DNA of 64,000 nt, from the NCBI GenBank assembly GCA_030844895.1, contig CM061223.1, positions 36,516,204 through 36,580,203 of the forward strand, in the 5' to 3' direction. Positions 1 through 11,689 of this stretch are shown one piece after another. Every line of letters begins with the position of its first letter. Position 1 is the stretch's first letter. A model generated the notes under the pieces. It saw only the letters and a list, made by a program, of their open reading frames with translations, had not been told where the DNA came from and did no database searches. The translations under genes and the position numbers were made by a program. Origin of the DNA: Ambrosia x helenae (taxonomy: Eukaryota > Streptophyta > Magnoliopsida > Asterales > Asteraceae).

Positions 1-600
1 TTGCGAAACAGGGCCTTCAGTTCAACAATTTTTGGGAATTTCGCAATTTAAGTGATGGTTGACCACGTGAGTCACTAAATCAGGCCCTAGACCATTAATA
101 TAGCATATGACCTTGTTACAAACGATATTCTAACGTTTAGGGGCTGAACTGATTAATTACACCTTTCTAGGAACTCAATATTACCCGGTTGACCCGTTAA
201 GAACCATAGAAGTCTTAAAGGCCTAGCTTGTAATATAAATTGTTACTTGGTAGGTGTTTGAGTTTGTGTGTAGCCTCCTGGTATCAATGTTCTTGTTGGG
301 TGTTTGTTCTCGCTTTCAGGTGTATTCATGATGCCCTTTTTACTGTTTAAACATTTTGGGCTAATATGCATGTCTTGAAAGTGTATGTGGAACCTTGCTT
401 GTTAGATCGGGATTTTCCTTGATTTATACTTGATTAGGTTTAATGTGTTACTATATATTTATACCTATATAAACTGTGTATGACAGTTAGTTAGTATTAT
501 AAATTGAGCTACCTTAGCTAGCGGTAGGATCAAATACAAACCACATTTTCTATATAAACTATAGGAACCATTTAAATTGTGCCATGTGGCATCCAATTTG
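1..600. other. AT-rich DNA, no gene recognised
   Basis: No open frame above background, no splice-consistent exon chain and no terminal repeats were found here. The stretch is AT-rich and could be the edge of an element that starts outside the window. Confidence 0.5.
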
Positions 601-633
601 CTTGAAAGAAAGGGTAGAAATGTAACTTTAATC

Positions 634-770
634 TTATTAATTATATGAAAATCCCTATAAATATGCTAACTAGAAAATCAATGTTTTTCTTCATCTCTTT
701 TTGGTTTTCAATCTCATCCTTCATCTTTTATTAATTACATGAAAATCCCTATAAATATGCTAACTAGAAA
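634..770. repeat. Direct repeat pair, about 43 bp
   Basis: A segment around GAAAATCCCTATAAATATGC occurs twice in the same orientation, at 634-678 and 728-770, with only a few mismatches. It is a short duplication; whether it belongs to a transposon end is not clear. Confidence 0.75.
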
Positions 771-820
771 AGAAATTTATTAGCACGATATGTTATTCAA
801 CGTGCTAATAAATTTCTTTT
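768..820. repeat. Perfect inverted repeat, 20-bp stem
   Basis: Bases 768-787 are the exact reverse complement of 801-820, with a 13-nt spacer. The stem includes AAATTTATTAGCACG. It sits at the start of a run of related GTGCTAAT motifs and may be a transposon subterminal hairpin. Confidence 0.85.
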
Positions 821-1140
821 CTTTTTAATGTGCTGATATAATTCTCCACATAGAAAAGTGCTGATGTAATTTAGATATGTGCTAAAATCAATTGTGTTTT
901 CATTGAAATCCTTATAACCAAATCAACCTGGTCGTTCTAATATAATTGAGTTTTCAATATGGTGATATAATACTCCTTTTGTTTTCATTTTTCAACGTGC
1001 TGATAAACTTCTATGCAAATAAAAGTGTTGATATTGTTCACATGTGTGCTAAAATCAATTATTTCATTTAGTTGATCACTTGTGCTAATATAACTCAAAA
1101 GTGTTGGTGTAATTCAATTGCGTGCTAATAACAAGAACAT
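800..1140. repeat. Dispersed GTGCT(A/G)AT motif cluster
   Basis: About ten copies of a short motif close to GTGCTRATRTAAT recur at irregular spacing, including near 801, 830, 858, 883, 998, 1025, 1047, 1083, 1101 and 1122. Irregular short motif clusters of this kind are typical of subterminal regions of hAT or CACTA transposons. No matching terminus or TSD could be assigned. Confidence 0.45.
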
Positions 1141-1160
1141 ACGGTAGCTAACGAAAATGC

Positions 1161-1902
1161 AAAAAAAAAAAAAAAAAAAAAATCCAGAAATCAAAATGAC
1201 TAGAAATTTGGTTTCATACACATACAACTAGAACGTTGAATAAGACTGAAGGCATCCCATAACAAATGATGAACAAATCCTAAATCCCCACCACTTGAAT
1301 AAACCCGGGATTGCGACTCCACAAAGATTTGGGGAAGAAACGGATCTGAATGTTTTTTCCATCAATCATTGATGCCATTGTTGATTATAGTCACTCTTTT
1401 CAATGATAGAACATTACCAATTGCTTTGATACTGCACCAAAGTTCAATGGAAAAGCAAAACAAATCAATTTAGAATAATTTGGGATGAAAAGGATCATTG
1501 ATCGATTTTGAAAAATCACTTCTAACTTCGATTTTTATTTTGACAGAATTAAAGAATACCATAGTAGCTTCATCATCTTTAAACCTTGTTGATGAATTTT
1601 GGGGTATGAAAAGATTGAGACTACAGGATTTTGGGTGGATTTAAACATGATTATAAGGATTTTGGGAGAAAGAATCTTTTTAAAAAATAACACAATTCCT
1701 AAAATACCCATTAAACTACTAATTTGTATAACTAAATCTAATATAATGATGTGTAATCAATACTAGCCCTTGATAAAAAAAAATAGATGGACCATATCAG
1801 TTCTCACGGTTTTTATAATCAACATGGTTTGTACCGGATCTCATCTCATTATAGCTATATAGTATGTCTACTCTGATTTATAGTTATGGTTTGAGACTTA
1901 GG
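1161..1902. other. Poly-A tract and AT-rich DNA without a gene
   Basis: It begins with a run of 22 A at 1161-1182. The rest has no credible coding frame or recognisable element ends. Confidence 0.5.
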
Positions 1903-2064
1903 AGGCGATATGCGCTTATGTAGACTTGTTTTAGTTTTGTGACAAATAGGCAGAATGCCCTTATTGTAGATTTAAAATAAAGTCTTATATTAAGTAGGCG
2001 GACTGCGCTTATTCTAGACTTTACATTTGCTTAGGGAACATATAGGCGGATTGCGCTTATTGTA
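1903..2064. repeat. Degenerate tandem repeat, about 48-bp period, four copies
   Basis: The motif AGGCGGATTGCGCTTATTG or a close variant starts at 1903, 1948, 1996 and 2044, giving spacings of 45, 48 and 48 bp. The intervening bases are less conserved (TAGACTT recurs after several copies). It looks like a short minisatellite. Confidence 0.7.
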
Positions 2065-3374
2065 ACTCTAAGGTTAAAGTATTTTGTTAACTTTTATTTT
2101 GACAATTTACTTATTATTTAAGAACTTCATAAAACCTGAATTCACTCAGCTCGTCTGATTTTGTGTGCATATTATCTTGATTTCAGGTTATTGAAGAATA
2201 AAAGGGATGCCTTGGCATGCTGCATAGCTACTCAGATGCGGTTGACATTTGGTATATGAAGAGTCTACTTTATTTGTTTAGAAACTCTTTTTTTTAAACT
2301 ATTGTTTTTGTTTTACAAATATGCCTTGACCTGTTATGGGAAATTCGTGTTTGAATAACTTAAACTATTTACTTTCCGCTGCGTATTTTTTGATAATAAA
2401 ATAAGACTTCTTAAGTGTTAATTATGGTTTTAGTCTTTGAATGCCAATTGTTTGACACCCGGTTTGAGGGTCTTATAGTTCATCAACTTTTTTTTGCACT
2501 TAAAATTCCAATATACTTTCTGTTTTGTCTCATAACAGTCACGCCATTTTTTTTCACTTAAAAAAACCAATATACATTCTGTTTTAACTCATAAAAATCA
2601 CTTAACAACCTTTTCACATAAAAACAATATGCTTTCTACTATTTATTATATAAGTCTCTTAAAATGATAAATTTGAACTAAATCTCTTAATTATGATTGG
2701 ATGAAATGATAAAAAAAAAAATTGTTTAACAAATTATATTGTAATTGAGATAAAATTATTTATTTATTTATTACTTTTTTAGCGATTTTAAATTTATATA
2801 AAGGGGTGCAAACGAGCCGAACTACTCACGAGCTAGCTCGGCTTGAAAAAAAAAAAAAGCTTAAAAGGAGCTGGGCTTAAACAAATTTGAGCACAAGCCC
2901 GAGCATTCTAAGTTTTTGTTATTATTATTAACTTATTGATTTAGAATGGAATTGACAAGATAATCATCGAATAGACTTTGGTTTTTCATATTTCATTTTA
3001 ATTCATTTCTCACGTGGAATTAATAAGTAAAAGATTATTCACAATTTTGTTTAAATTTAACATTCGGAAGGACTCTTATATGCAAAAAAACTTGTTATTG
3101 GACTTTTATGAGTTAGACCAGAAAGTATATTATTTTTTTAAGTGTTAAAAAGGTGCACTGAGTTTTTTTGAGAGAAAAAAAAAGTACATTAGTTTTTTTT
3201 AATAATATTTGCCCTTTGCAAATACCTTAGCCCAAGTAATACTCAACTGCGAATATGTCTATCTTGATATGTTAAAAGTCAATGTCTATTTTATTAACCT
3301 TATTGATCAAAGTGACTAGCTAATTTGTTGATTTTCACTAAATTAAATATATGTCAACAGAATAATTACAAAAT
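2065..3374. other. AT-rich DNA without a recognised gene
   Basis: It is mostly A/T-rich and has no coding frame of note. Around 2804-2905 there is a GAGCC/GCTCG palindrome-rich patch (GAGCTAGCTCGGCTTG), a style of sequence often found at plant transposon ends. No TSD was found. Confidence 0.4.
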
Positions 3375-3375
3375 A

Positions 3376-3646
3376 GAGTTAACTGTCAATTTTGTTCTTG
3401 AGGTCTGGTTTAGTTTATCACTTCAGTAAAAAAAGTTTTTATTTTTTTTATTTTATGCAATTGAACACCTGAGGTTTGGATTTTCTTGCTATTTTCGTCC
3501 TTTTCACTTACTCAGTTAAAAGCTGACATTAAGTTAGGGGTAGGTTTGTCTTTTACCTACAATTTATAATTTTAATAAAAAAATCTTTTATTTTTTTCTA
3601 AAAAATCAACCTTACCCCATCCCCCCCCCCCCCCCGCCTCCCTCTC

Positions 3647-3684
<38 letters not shown>

Positions 3685-4652
3685 GAAGAGTCTTTTTCTC
3701 TGCACAATCTTCACCAAACCAAATTACACCCACCATCTTCAACCGACCTCCACCATATCACACCCACTATCTCCACGCCACCACCCTACACCCACCATCT
3801 CCTTCAACCGACCCCCACCAGATTACACCCACCTTCTCCATGCCACCACCCTACACCCACCATCTCCACCCTCACAATCTCCCTCAACCCATGCCACTAC
3901 CCTACACCCTCCATCTTCATGTTGCAGCAGACCTGGTCTATAGGGTCGATTTTTGTTCCGCTCGATTACACGTTCTTTTAGCCGGTATGTTTCGATTACC
4001 TTGGTCTATAGGGTCAACTTTTGATCAGCAACATTTCAGAGGGTGATTGAATTAGGGTGGTAGTGGTGATTTGGACAAGGCGGTGGATGGTTGCTGATTT
4101 GGGAAAGGTGGTGGTAGTGGTGGTTTTGTTAGGCACGGTGGTTATGGTTACGGTGGAGGTGGTGGCGGTGGTGGCTGAGGGAGTTGGGGCGATTGCAATG
4201 GGAAACCATATCATTTTCTCAGTGTTGAGATTGTGGATTTTACTTGTTTGGATATCTGTATCTGTACCTCTGGTCTTTGTTTTTTTATCTTGTTTATAGG
4301 GGGTTGATCCGTTTACTTATTGGGGATGATTAGTGATTTGGTGGTGGTGTTGTGGTGGTGATTAGTGGTTTGTTAGGGTTTTAAACCCTTTAAAGGGGGG
4401 AAAGGAGGGAAGACACTGATGGATGTTTTTTTTTATTAAAATAATCATAGGGTTTCAAATGTCCATATTGCCCTTCATTAAAGTGGCAAAATGACAACCC
4501 TACCCCTGGCCTTAACGTCAATTTTTAACTGAGTTAGTGAAAAAGACAAAAATAGCAAGAAAATCCAAACCTCAGGTGTCCAATTGCAAAAAAAACAACA
4601 AAAAAAAACACTTTTTTGTACTGTAGTGGTAAATTGGACCGGCATTTAACTC
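3376..4652. mobile_element. Mutator-like element with about 190-bp inverted ends
   Basis: The first roughly 190 bp (from GAGTTAACTG at 3376) match the reverse complement of the last roughly 200 bp (ending TTTAACTC at 4652). Conserved blocks include CACCTGAGGTTTGGATTTTC and ACTCAGTTAAAA. Long terminal inverted repeats with unrelated GC-richer interior are typical of MULEs. The interior has C/A-rich repeated CCACCCTACACCCACCATCT text and G/T-rich VVV-type frames; none looks like a transposase, so the copy is non-autonomous. No clean 9-bp TSD was seen. Confidence 0.7.
3621..3684. repeat. Poly-C tract followed by (TAA)n microsatellite
   Basis: About 15 consecutive C at 3621-3635, then a TAA/AAT trinucleotide run at about 3648-3684, inside the Mutator-like element. 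Confidence 0.95.
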
Positions 4653-5093
4653 TACCACCAAATACCATAAATTGATAATTATTATGATCTGAGGCTTTGA
4701 GATATACTTTAACCTCACTTAACTCCACCTAAATAACATATCAATATATCATCAGTTTTTATCTATTCCACTCTACTTCAAGCCAAAGAAATGGTTTAAT
4801 TTCATTAGCTTCATCTAACCATATATTTTTAGTTTAGAAAAGGAAAATAATTTAATACAAACTTTTAACATTCAGTTAATATGTTAACAAGTAACTCCTT
4901 TAACGCCCCTTAACACAAGGAGGGAGAGGGAGTGGTATGCAATGCAAGTTAACATGTAATGTTACCCTTAACGCTCTAGATGTTAGAGTACACCCCATGA
5001 CATTATGATAAAAACTAATTAATAAAAGCTTCCCTTAAAAAGAATAAACTTAGATACTTGTTAATCTACTACATGTACCAATTTTATTTTTCT
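4653..5093. other. Spacer downstream of the SAUR gene
   Basis: AT-rich sequence between the Mutator-like element and the SAUR stop codon. It should hold the 3' UTR and polyadenylation region of the SAUR gene, which reads toward lower coordinates. No other gene was seen. Confidence 0.5.
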
Positions 5094-5528
5094 TTAACAA
5101 GCATGGCCAACTAGTTGTTGTCTTGTTTCTTGACTAACATAAAGAGTTGGATGGCAAGTTTTAGTAATAAAAGATTGCAGCAAAGCTCTCTCCTTTGCTA
5201 GTGTTGTGCGTTGTTGGATTAAGTTAGCTACATCCTTCATAAATGATGCATCACATGGGAATGTAATAGGTCCACTGCTTGGTAGTCCGAACTCTTCTTC
5301 GGACATGGTTAAAAGCTCTCTAAATATGTATGTCTTGAGGTGTCCTAAAGGAAAAACAAAGCGGTGTCCATCGAGTGTATACACAACAAAATGACCTTTC
5401 TCAACTTTCGTTGTTGAGTTAGTGTTATCGTCTCTGAATCCTCCTGGCAGTGCAATGTTCTTCCGCCGAATGGTTGCCATTTCTTGGGATTTTCTTGCAA
5501 TCTTGATCAACCTCTTAGTGTTAATCAT
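5094..5528 (-). CDS. SAUR family auxin-responsive protein
   Basis: Intronless 144-residue frame. SAUR proteins are small plant proteins, many of them auxin-induced; several promote cell expansion by inhibiting PP2C.D phosphatases and so raising plasma-membrane H+-ATPase activity (family knowledge). Seen here: the start MINTKRLIKIARK is the usual SAUR opening, which supports this ATG. The SAUR core follows at about residues 45-110, with KGHFVVYTLDGHRFVFPL, then the YIFRELLTMSEEEFGLPSSG block and ITFPCD. The C-terminal tail of about 35 residues is less conserved, as is normal. There is no frameshift or stop. It is the only gene in the window that looks intact and host-derived. A TATA box lies about 112 bp upstream of the ATG. 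No auxin-response element was confidently identified. Confidence 0.93.
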   Translation of the reverse strand: MINTKRLIKIARKSQEMATIRRKNIALPGGFRDDNTNSTTKVEKGHFVVYTLDGHRFVFPLGHLKTYIFRELLTMSEEEFGLPSSGPITFPCDASFMKDVANLIQQRTTLAKERALLQSFITKTCHPTLYVSQETRQQLVGHAC

Positions 5529-5639
5529 CTTTTATTCCCGTGTGTTTGGAGGGGAGAGAATATAGGATAAGTAGAGTTGATTGGTTTAAGATCTAAGAAA
5601 ACTGTTGGTGTTATGTTTGATAGAAGATCATGATGTTTC

Positions 5640-5647
5640 TATATATA
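5640..5647 (-). promoter_or_regulatory. TATA box of the SAUR gene
   Basis: TATATATA on the minus strand, about 112 bp upstream of the SAUR ATG. That places the transcription start near 5610 and gives a 5' UTR of about 80 nt. Position and sequence fit a plant core promoter; this is inferred from sequence only. Confidence 0.6.
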
Positions 5648-5914
5648 CGCATATAGAAGGCCTTTAATGTGAGCCAGATATGGAGCAAAAGCATGTGGCC
5701 AGTTGATTCACAACCATGAGATGGACAGAAATTGATTTTCTTTCCTTTTTTCATACCAAACTATTTTGTGTGATTTGGAAATGATCCCCTATGAATGTAT
5801 CTTTGGTATAACACCATGTGTTATGTCGTACCCGGATTATAAAGGCTGAAAAGGACAGTGGACATGGCCTCTTGATGCCACAATGAAGGAAATTTATTTT
5901 TTTGAATGGCTAAC
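5648..5914. other. SAUR upstream region
   Basis: Short promoter-side sequence between the TATA box and a tRNA-derived repeat. No second gene was seen. Confidence 0.4.
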
Positions 5915-6003
5915 ATCAACACGTACGTGCCTTATAGGATTTGAACCGACAATCACGTAATTAGGGAACACACCACTTGACCGCCAGGTTATCCCTTTGG
6001 GGA
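5915..6003 (-). mobile_element. tRNA-derived SINE-like fragment
   Basis: On the minus strand there is an A-box-like CCTGGCGGTCAAGTGG followed about 30 bp later by a B box, GGTTCAAATCC. This is the internal RNA polymerase III promoter arrangement of tRNA-derived SINEs. The acceptor stem does not pair, so it is not a functional tRNA gene. Exact ends and TSD were not determined. Confidence 0.5.
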
Positions 6004-6447
6004 CTAAGGACATACACAAGTGAAAATATAACGAAAGATATATATTATACAACACAATCTAACTAATTTAACAGAATGTAATTAAAGTTTAAAACCGTGA
6101 TAATTAAATTAATGTACAGAAAAGCTAAGAATATATTCTTTAGTCCAATATAGTTTTTGTGTGTTATAAAACTATCATCTGTAAGAAAATATTTTTATTA
6201 AACAAGGAAAAAAGATATTTAACAATATAATTTGAAAAGAAAAGGAGATATTTAAATTAAGAAGATCTAATGGTAGGGTTTTATAAAATCACGTTGAATT
6301 GTCCTATTCTTCTTGTATGATATGCCTCCATTGAAAAAAGTATAGTTAGTCTATATTGTATATAATTAAAAGAGAACCAATTTGATTAGGGAAATAGAAC
6401 ACTAGAACAACTACTAGTTCTTCTTATCGGTTAAAAGAACAATACAA

Positions 6448-8721
6448 CTAGTTGTATTAGTTAGCGCGCGTTGCGCGCTTTTAAATCATATTTCTTTTTT
6501 ACTTTAAAGATAACTCCATTCAACTCATTTGATTTGATTGTTGTTCCTGGGTACAGTATAAATTCAATAATATAAAAACGGCTACATAGTGTTATTGTCC
6601 GCCCAAAACCGTTTCCCTGCATCTGTTCTGCTTACATTTTTCTGGCATTAAAGGCACATGTCATGTTGTGCTAGGGGCTAGTTTTTTCTTCACAAAGGTA
6701 TCCGGTGATTCATCTGTAATTTTCTCTGAATCTTAGCTTTCATACCGGTCGTTTTTCCAGGTTGGTTGTTGTTTATTGTCTACGTCTCAGGTTCGAGTCC
6801 GCTAGGTTGGTTTTGTTGTTCCTCTTTTTTTTTACGTCTACCTATATTACTATATTGAAATGTCGGTGTTTTTTTTGTGCAATGATCTGTATGTGGGAGC
6901 AAGTGTGACTGCAATTTTTCAAGTTTAGTTAACCATACATTTATTGACCTGTTTGGAAAGATTAACATCATCCAAACGGACACTTTATTAAGTAATGATA
7001 ACATTTGCCAAGTAAACACATTTAAAACCATAGTCACAGAAATTGCGCCAAAACCCAAGAATTGCAAATTGGTACATTTCGTACCCAGTCGGAATCCGCC
7101 GTCATCTCATTCGCCGGTGGTACGTCATACCGTACGACAGTGGTACATCGATCCGACAGAGCATCAATTCGTGTTTTAATGCGAGTGTAATTCGTTGTGA
7201 TTGATGAGAAATTCGTTAACCTACCCCCTCCGTACCGAATTCGTCTAACCTAGCGAATTGCATTTTCGGACGACGTTCTCGTATCGTGGCGAACCGTGAT
7301 TTAGGTGACTGTTTAAAGCACACTTTTCAATGACTTTTACTCTCTTTAACATGCAACAACGTGTTATGTTGAAAAAACACATAGTGAAACTGTATATACT
7401 AACTTTGATGACATAATATTTGTAAAATCATGAAACCAGATCAGAACCCCAAAGCCCAAAGTTCAAATTCTTAATAAAAAAAATTTATCATCTTACCACA
7501 TACATGCTCATCAAGGAATGCACAGACACAATGTTTTTCCAACTGGTATGAGATGCCGAATGGGAAAGCAGCTTGAAAACGTAAAAAAATCTAAAAGTAT
7601 TAGGAGGTAGACACTTGAAAATGGGTTTTTGTTTATCATTCCATTCTAAGAATAATTGCTATTAAAGAAATCTAAAAGTATTAACCAAAAGTCTCGTCAT
7701 GCTTTAAGCAGTGGACAAATAGGCCTAAACCAATATAGACTCAAGTAAACAAAAAAACGCGAAGAGGGGAAACAAAACCAAGTAAATCAACCAGTGTGTG
7801 GCTCAGATCTCATAGAGGAACCTGGCTGCAAGGTGGTTTGCAGCATGCACTCCTACCATCCAACACCTATGCCACGCCATCCTTATCAGATATACATATG
7901 AATTCAAGGGTCATCACCGCCACCAAGAAAACCGTTCCAAACGTTAAAATGAAAGGATGTTAGCGTGCATTAACACCACAATGGACACCTGTTTGATGAT
8001 GCAACAACCGGCCAAGAGCCGAATCAAACCACAACACTGCAAAAATAACCCAATCATAGCAAACCAACACAACAAATCATTGTTCAATCAGTTTTTTGTA
8101 TAGACATTAGACATGGGTATGATACCCCAAAATTAAGTTTTGAGTATCAACACCCACGGATCTAAAAATATGGCAGAACAATACCAAACAAAAACATAGG
8201 TTGGAGGCAATCACCACCTTCACAAACCGCACATCGAAAAGAACATGAAGCCAATGGCGGCGGCGGAAGCCTTTTCAACCTAAAATGCTAAAAGATCAGA
8301 TAAAAAAATAGAAGGTGACACTAACGGTGAACCGTCGAGGAAACTGACTAGTAACAGGAAGAGCATCCTTTGGCAACCACATAACAACTACAGAGAACAA
8401 CCACACATTACAGATGGGCCGGAATCAGAGAGAAGATATAAGGGTTTAAATAGGGAAGTGGGTTGGAAAGAGAGAGGAGTGAGAATAGAGAAGGGTTTAA
8501 ATGGGAAGGTAAGTTGGGAAAGGTTGGGAAGTGGGAGAGAGAAGTGGAGGGAGACACACGTTCTATGAAGCTGAAAGCGAATGCAGGTGTGAGTCAAAAT
8601 AGAAGACGTGTGGCTAAACAAAGAATGAATGGGTGGAGATTTGGTGGGAAGCTACCATTGGTTGAGTCATCCAATCAGATGTAGTTACTATTCATTTCCA
8701 TTCGTTTATTAATATATAGGA
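6448..8721 (-). mobile_element. Putative non-autonomous Helitron A
   Basis: Read on the minus strand it starts TCCTATATATTAATAAACG (8721 downward), a typical plant Helitron 5' end. It finishes with a GC hairpin (GCGCGCAACGCGCGC), a short spacer and CTAG at 6448-6451, followed by T. The flanking base on the 3' side fits A/T target insertion; the base before the 5' TC is T rather than the expected A, so one end may be mutated or misplaced. No Rep/helicase was seen. The interior holds no recognised gene; there is a B-box-like GGTTCGAGTCC near 6790. Confidence 0.55.
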
Positions 8722-9228
8722 AAATTATTTTGGACTACCAAACCATGTATGCATATTTTTTTGTGATTTTTTTTCACAAACAAATGTGACTGAAGTTGAA
8801 GAAGAGATCATTAATTAGGGATGTAGCATCTCCATATCCATATCTTTAAGTACTTTACCTTCTCGATGAATCATGGTGTAGTCAGTTCCACCACGTAAAA
8901 GTACACCAAACCAACTTTTCTTTTTTAATTTATCCGTATCCCTTTGTTTAATTCTAACTAGTGTGATTCCCACACGCTTTGCGGCGGTTTTTTACTCAGC
9001 ATCGATTCGATTTGTTACGGTACATGTACAATATATACAATCACTCGATAATGTTTACCTAAACTTAAGATTAATATAATAAAAAACAAATAAAAATATT
9101 TGTTCAAGAGGTGTCGGCATGTTGCCTTTTTTAATCAAGTTTTTAGCTTAGATAAAAATATATATATTGAAAGTTATTTAAATAAATTAACCTTTTAAGG
9201 TACGCCGTTCCTTTTAATTTTACAATTA
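8722..9228. other. Spacer between two Helitrons
   Basis: About 500 bp of AT-rich sequence with no gene, terminal repeat or array recognised. Confidence 0.5.
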
Positions 9229-9815
9229 CTAGTGGGAATGCCCGCGCGTTGCAGCGGGTGCATCTATTCTTCGCCCGAAGTAACAAACAGACACCAACAT
9301 GCATAGTTTAACTAATGTGAGCCAATAATAGTTGAAGTGTGCTAGAAAAGGAATTTGTCCGCACATACAATGGATACAATTGTAGAAAAAATGGCCGCAA
9401 TTTAAAAGAGTATAGTAGAGAAACAATAAAGTGCAAACATTAAGTTGTAACAAAATGATCTCTAGTATGTGTTGACAATTATTATTAATTTCGTTAACAC
9501 TATTTATATTATTACAGGTGCTGACATTCATATGCTTTTTATATATCTTCCCACTTATAAATGTAATAATCTTCCACATATTTACATTTTTTAAACATAT
9601 TTCACATATTTACATAGGCAATCGAAGTGACACTTCTATACACTTTTTAAAACAGTGTAGAAACAATGTGTAGAAATGAGATGCTTGTGGTAATGTAAGA
9701 AAGGGAAGATGAACCTATTGAGTGAGATTAGTTGGTAGCCAACAATAAATCTGTAAACACAAACAGTTGTAAATTTACAGGAAGAAAAGAGTTAAATTTT
9801 TTTTAAAGAATTTAC

Positions 9816-11045
9816 CTTATGATACATTTTTCTCCCTCCGAAAATTCATGTTTCTCTTCATGTAGAGCAAAAGTCTCTCCATCGCCATGATCAGAATAGA
9901 TTATAGCCTCACCCGCAATTTGATCATAATATATACGTCGTTTCCCTTTGACCGACTAATCGTCAGTCATTTTCTGGTTTCTGTACCATGTTGAAAAATT
10001 AATTTTAAAAAAATACACTTAGCATTCTGCTTCTTTTAGTGAAATAAGATAGTGTAACTTAAAGTCAAATGAAGATACACCTGGTCGTACGTACCCAAGT
10101 AGTATAAGGCAGTAATTTCCCAACCACCGGAAGAGTAGCTATACGTTACAAGTATGTCTATTTCTTCATTCTTGTTATCTTGGGCAAGTGATCCATGATC
10201 TTTCGTAGGTATTATCTTCAAGAGACATTGCATCCTTAAGTCAAGTTTGTTTACTGAGCCACGATTGGATGCAGACATATGATGAGAGGCAACACCACGT
10301 TCTACCACTTCTTTGTTCTTCATGATCTTTTCCTCTGCAACAAGTAATTAACTAATGGTTACTTCCACAATTATATGACATACAAAATTAACAAAGTTAT
10401 GACTTGTGCACATTATGGGTTACTTTATGTATTATCAGTTCATTTTACGCGTTATGTTTGCTAAATGTCCGGCATGTTGGCTCGTTATTGGTCCTATTAG
10501 GAATCTGCTACACTCTTAAGGCCGTTTTAAGATGGATATTCAAAAACGAAAGAACAGGCTGACCAGCTTTATAGCTTGGTTTAAAAAATCTGAAGGCACT
10601 CCGAAGCGTTTTGGTTCCAAAAGTCGAGGCGAGGGGCGAGAGGTTCACGTATGTGAGGCGCACAAGGGAAAAAATTAGAAATATTTATACAAGTCAAAAA
10701 CATAATTAAAACATATGTTGAAGCCGATTTTAACTGCTGGCCCAAATAAACCATGATTTTGACTACGGCGTCGCCTTAGCACCTCATGCCTAAGGCGCGC
10801 CTCATGTAGATAAGAGCCTAAGGCATAAGAAGGCGCTTTTCCAAGCGCCTCGATCGCAACACTCCTGAGGCGCGCTTTTTTCAAACCAAGCTTGATAGCT
10901 ATAGTGAAGAAAAAACATACACAAAATACTTCAAAAAGAGAGATTAACTTACTTTAACAGAAACAACCCTTTCTGCTTGAATCTCTTTTTTAAGTTGACT
11001 TATGTTGCTTGTTAACAATGTTAAACCAGTGGCCCTTTGTTCTCC
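9816..11045 (-). pseudogene. Captured exons of a CURLY LEAF/SWINGER-type (E(z)) methyltransferase
   Basis: Three exon-like blocks read in order on the minus strand. Block 1 (11045-10953, 31 codons) has an AG acceptor and a GTAAGT donor and includes SNISQLKKEIQAERVVSVK. Block 2 starts at 10332 after an AG and continues EKIMKNKEVVERGVASHHM in phase with block 1. Block 3 (about 9955-9816) reads KGKRRIYYDQIAGEAIIYSD and ends HEFSEGEKCII before a GTAAAT donor. These match from memory the N-terminal part of plant E(z) proteins (CLF/SWN/MEA), the catalytic subunits of PRC2 that methylate H3K27. The CXC and SET domains are absent, so it cannot be an active enzyme. It lies wholly within Helitron B, which suggests transduplication. 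The identification rests on recalled conserved motifs. Confidence 0.7.
10575..10890. mobile_element. Foldback element, GAGGCGC-rich interior
   Basis: Ends CTTGGTTT and AAACCAAG are inverted. They are flanked by CTTTATAG/CTTGATAG-like 8-9 bp direct repeats with one mismatch. The interior is rich in AAGGCGC and GAGGCGC palindromes. The 8-9 bp duplication points to a Mutator-type MITE. It interrupts an intron of the captured methyltransferase fragment. Confidence 0.55.
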
Positions 11046-11443
11046 CTGCAATTGTTGTCAATGTAAACAAAGAAGTATAACAAATAGTACATATGACATC
11101 TTAATGAACTACTGGAACACAAAATTCAGCATTGTATCATAATATAATTATTTTTTACATAACCCGTATTTAGCCAATTCGTTTTCGACCTGTTCGGGCA
11201 TAAATTCATGGATCTGGTTGTGTACTTTTCCCTGCTTTTGACCCATAAACACCAGCTTTATGTCTCAAAAAATAAGCAACCAAATCCAGGTTATACTACT
11301 TAATTTTAAGAGTTTATCAAATCAAGAAATAATATAAATTTACTAACAATCACCTGATCCTAGGTAAGATCATTTAGTTATAAGTCAAGTATATTGGAAG
11401 CTGATTAAATACAATTTAGCAAATGAATCAAAGAATTTAAATA

Positions 11444-11689
11444 ACTGGCCGATGAGCTCCAGACCAATTGGTTTGGAAGGAGGTGGGAAGGTTTACTCTT
11501 TGGAGGTTCCTGCCCGGGGTCCCGAGTTCGAGTCTTGTTGGTGGCGAATTTTTCCCCAAGGAGATAGGCCTATATGTCCATTTCAGTGCGGCAACGTCTT
11601 GAACTCGGGTGGCTTGTCTTACGCAAAAGAGGGTTGAAGCAAGCTAGAAAAGGATTGCCATCTGATCTACGCCTTGCAAAAAAAAAAGG
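11444..11689 (+). mobile_element. tRNA-derived SINE with perfect TSD
   Basis: A 246-bp element flanked by identical 9-bp repeats ATTTAAATA (11435-11443 and 11690-11698). It has an A-box-like region near 11450-11475, a B box GAGTTCGAGTC around 11524, and a short poly-A tail before the second TSD. It is inserted in Helitron B. The apparent 61-residue frame across it is not a gene. Confidence 0.8.

Noticed and set aside
4057..4299. Val-rich 80-residue frame
   Set aside because: Arises from GGTGGTGGTG-type low-complexity sequence inside a Mutator-like element; mirrored by a Thr-rich frame on the other strand.
6780..6860. SINE suggested by GGTTCGAGTCC near 6790
   Set aside because: No convincing A box at the right distance and no TSD, so not listed as an element of its own.
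11452..11637. 61-residue frame
   Set aside because: Covers the tRNA-derived SINE and is not a gene.
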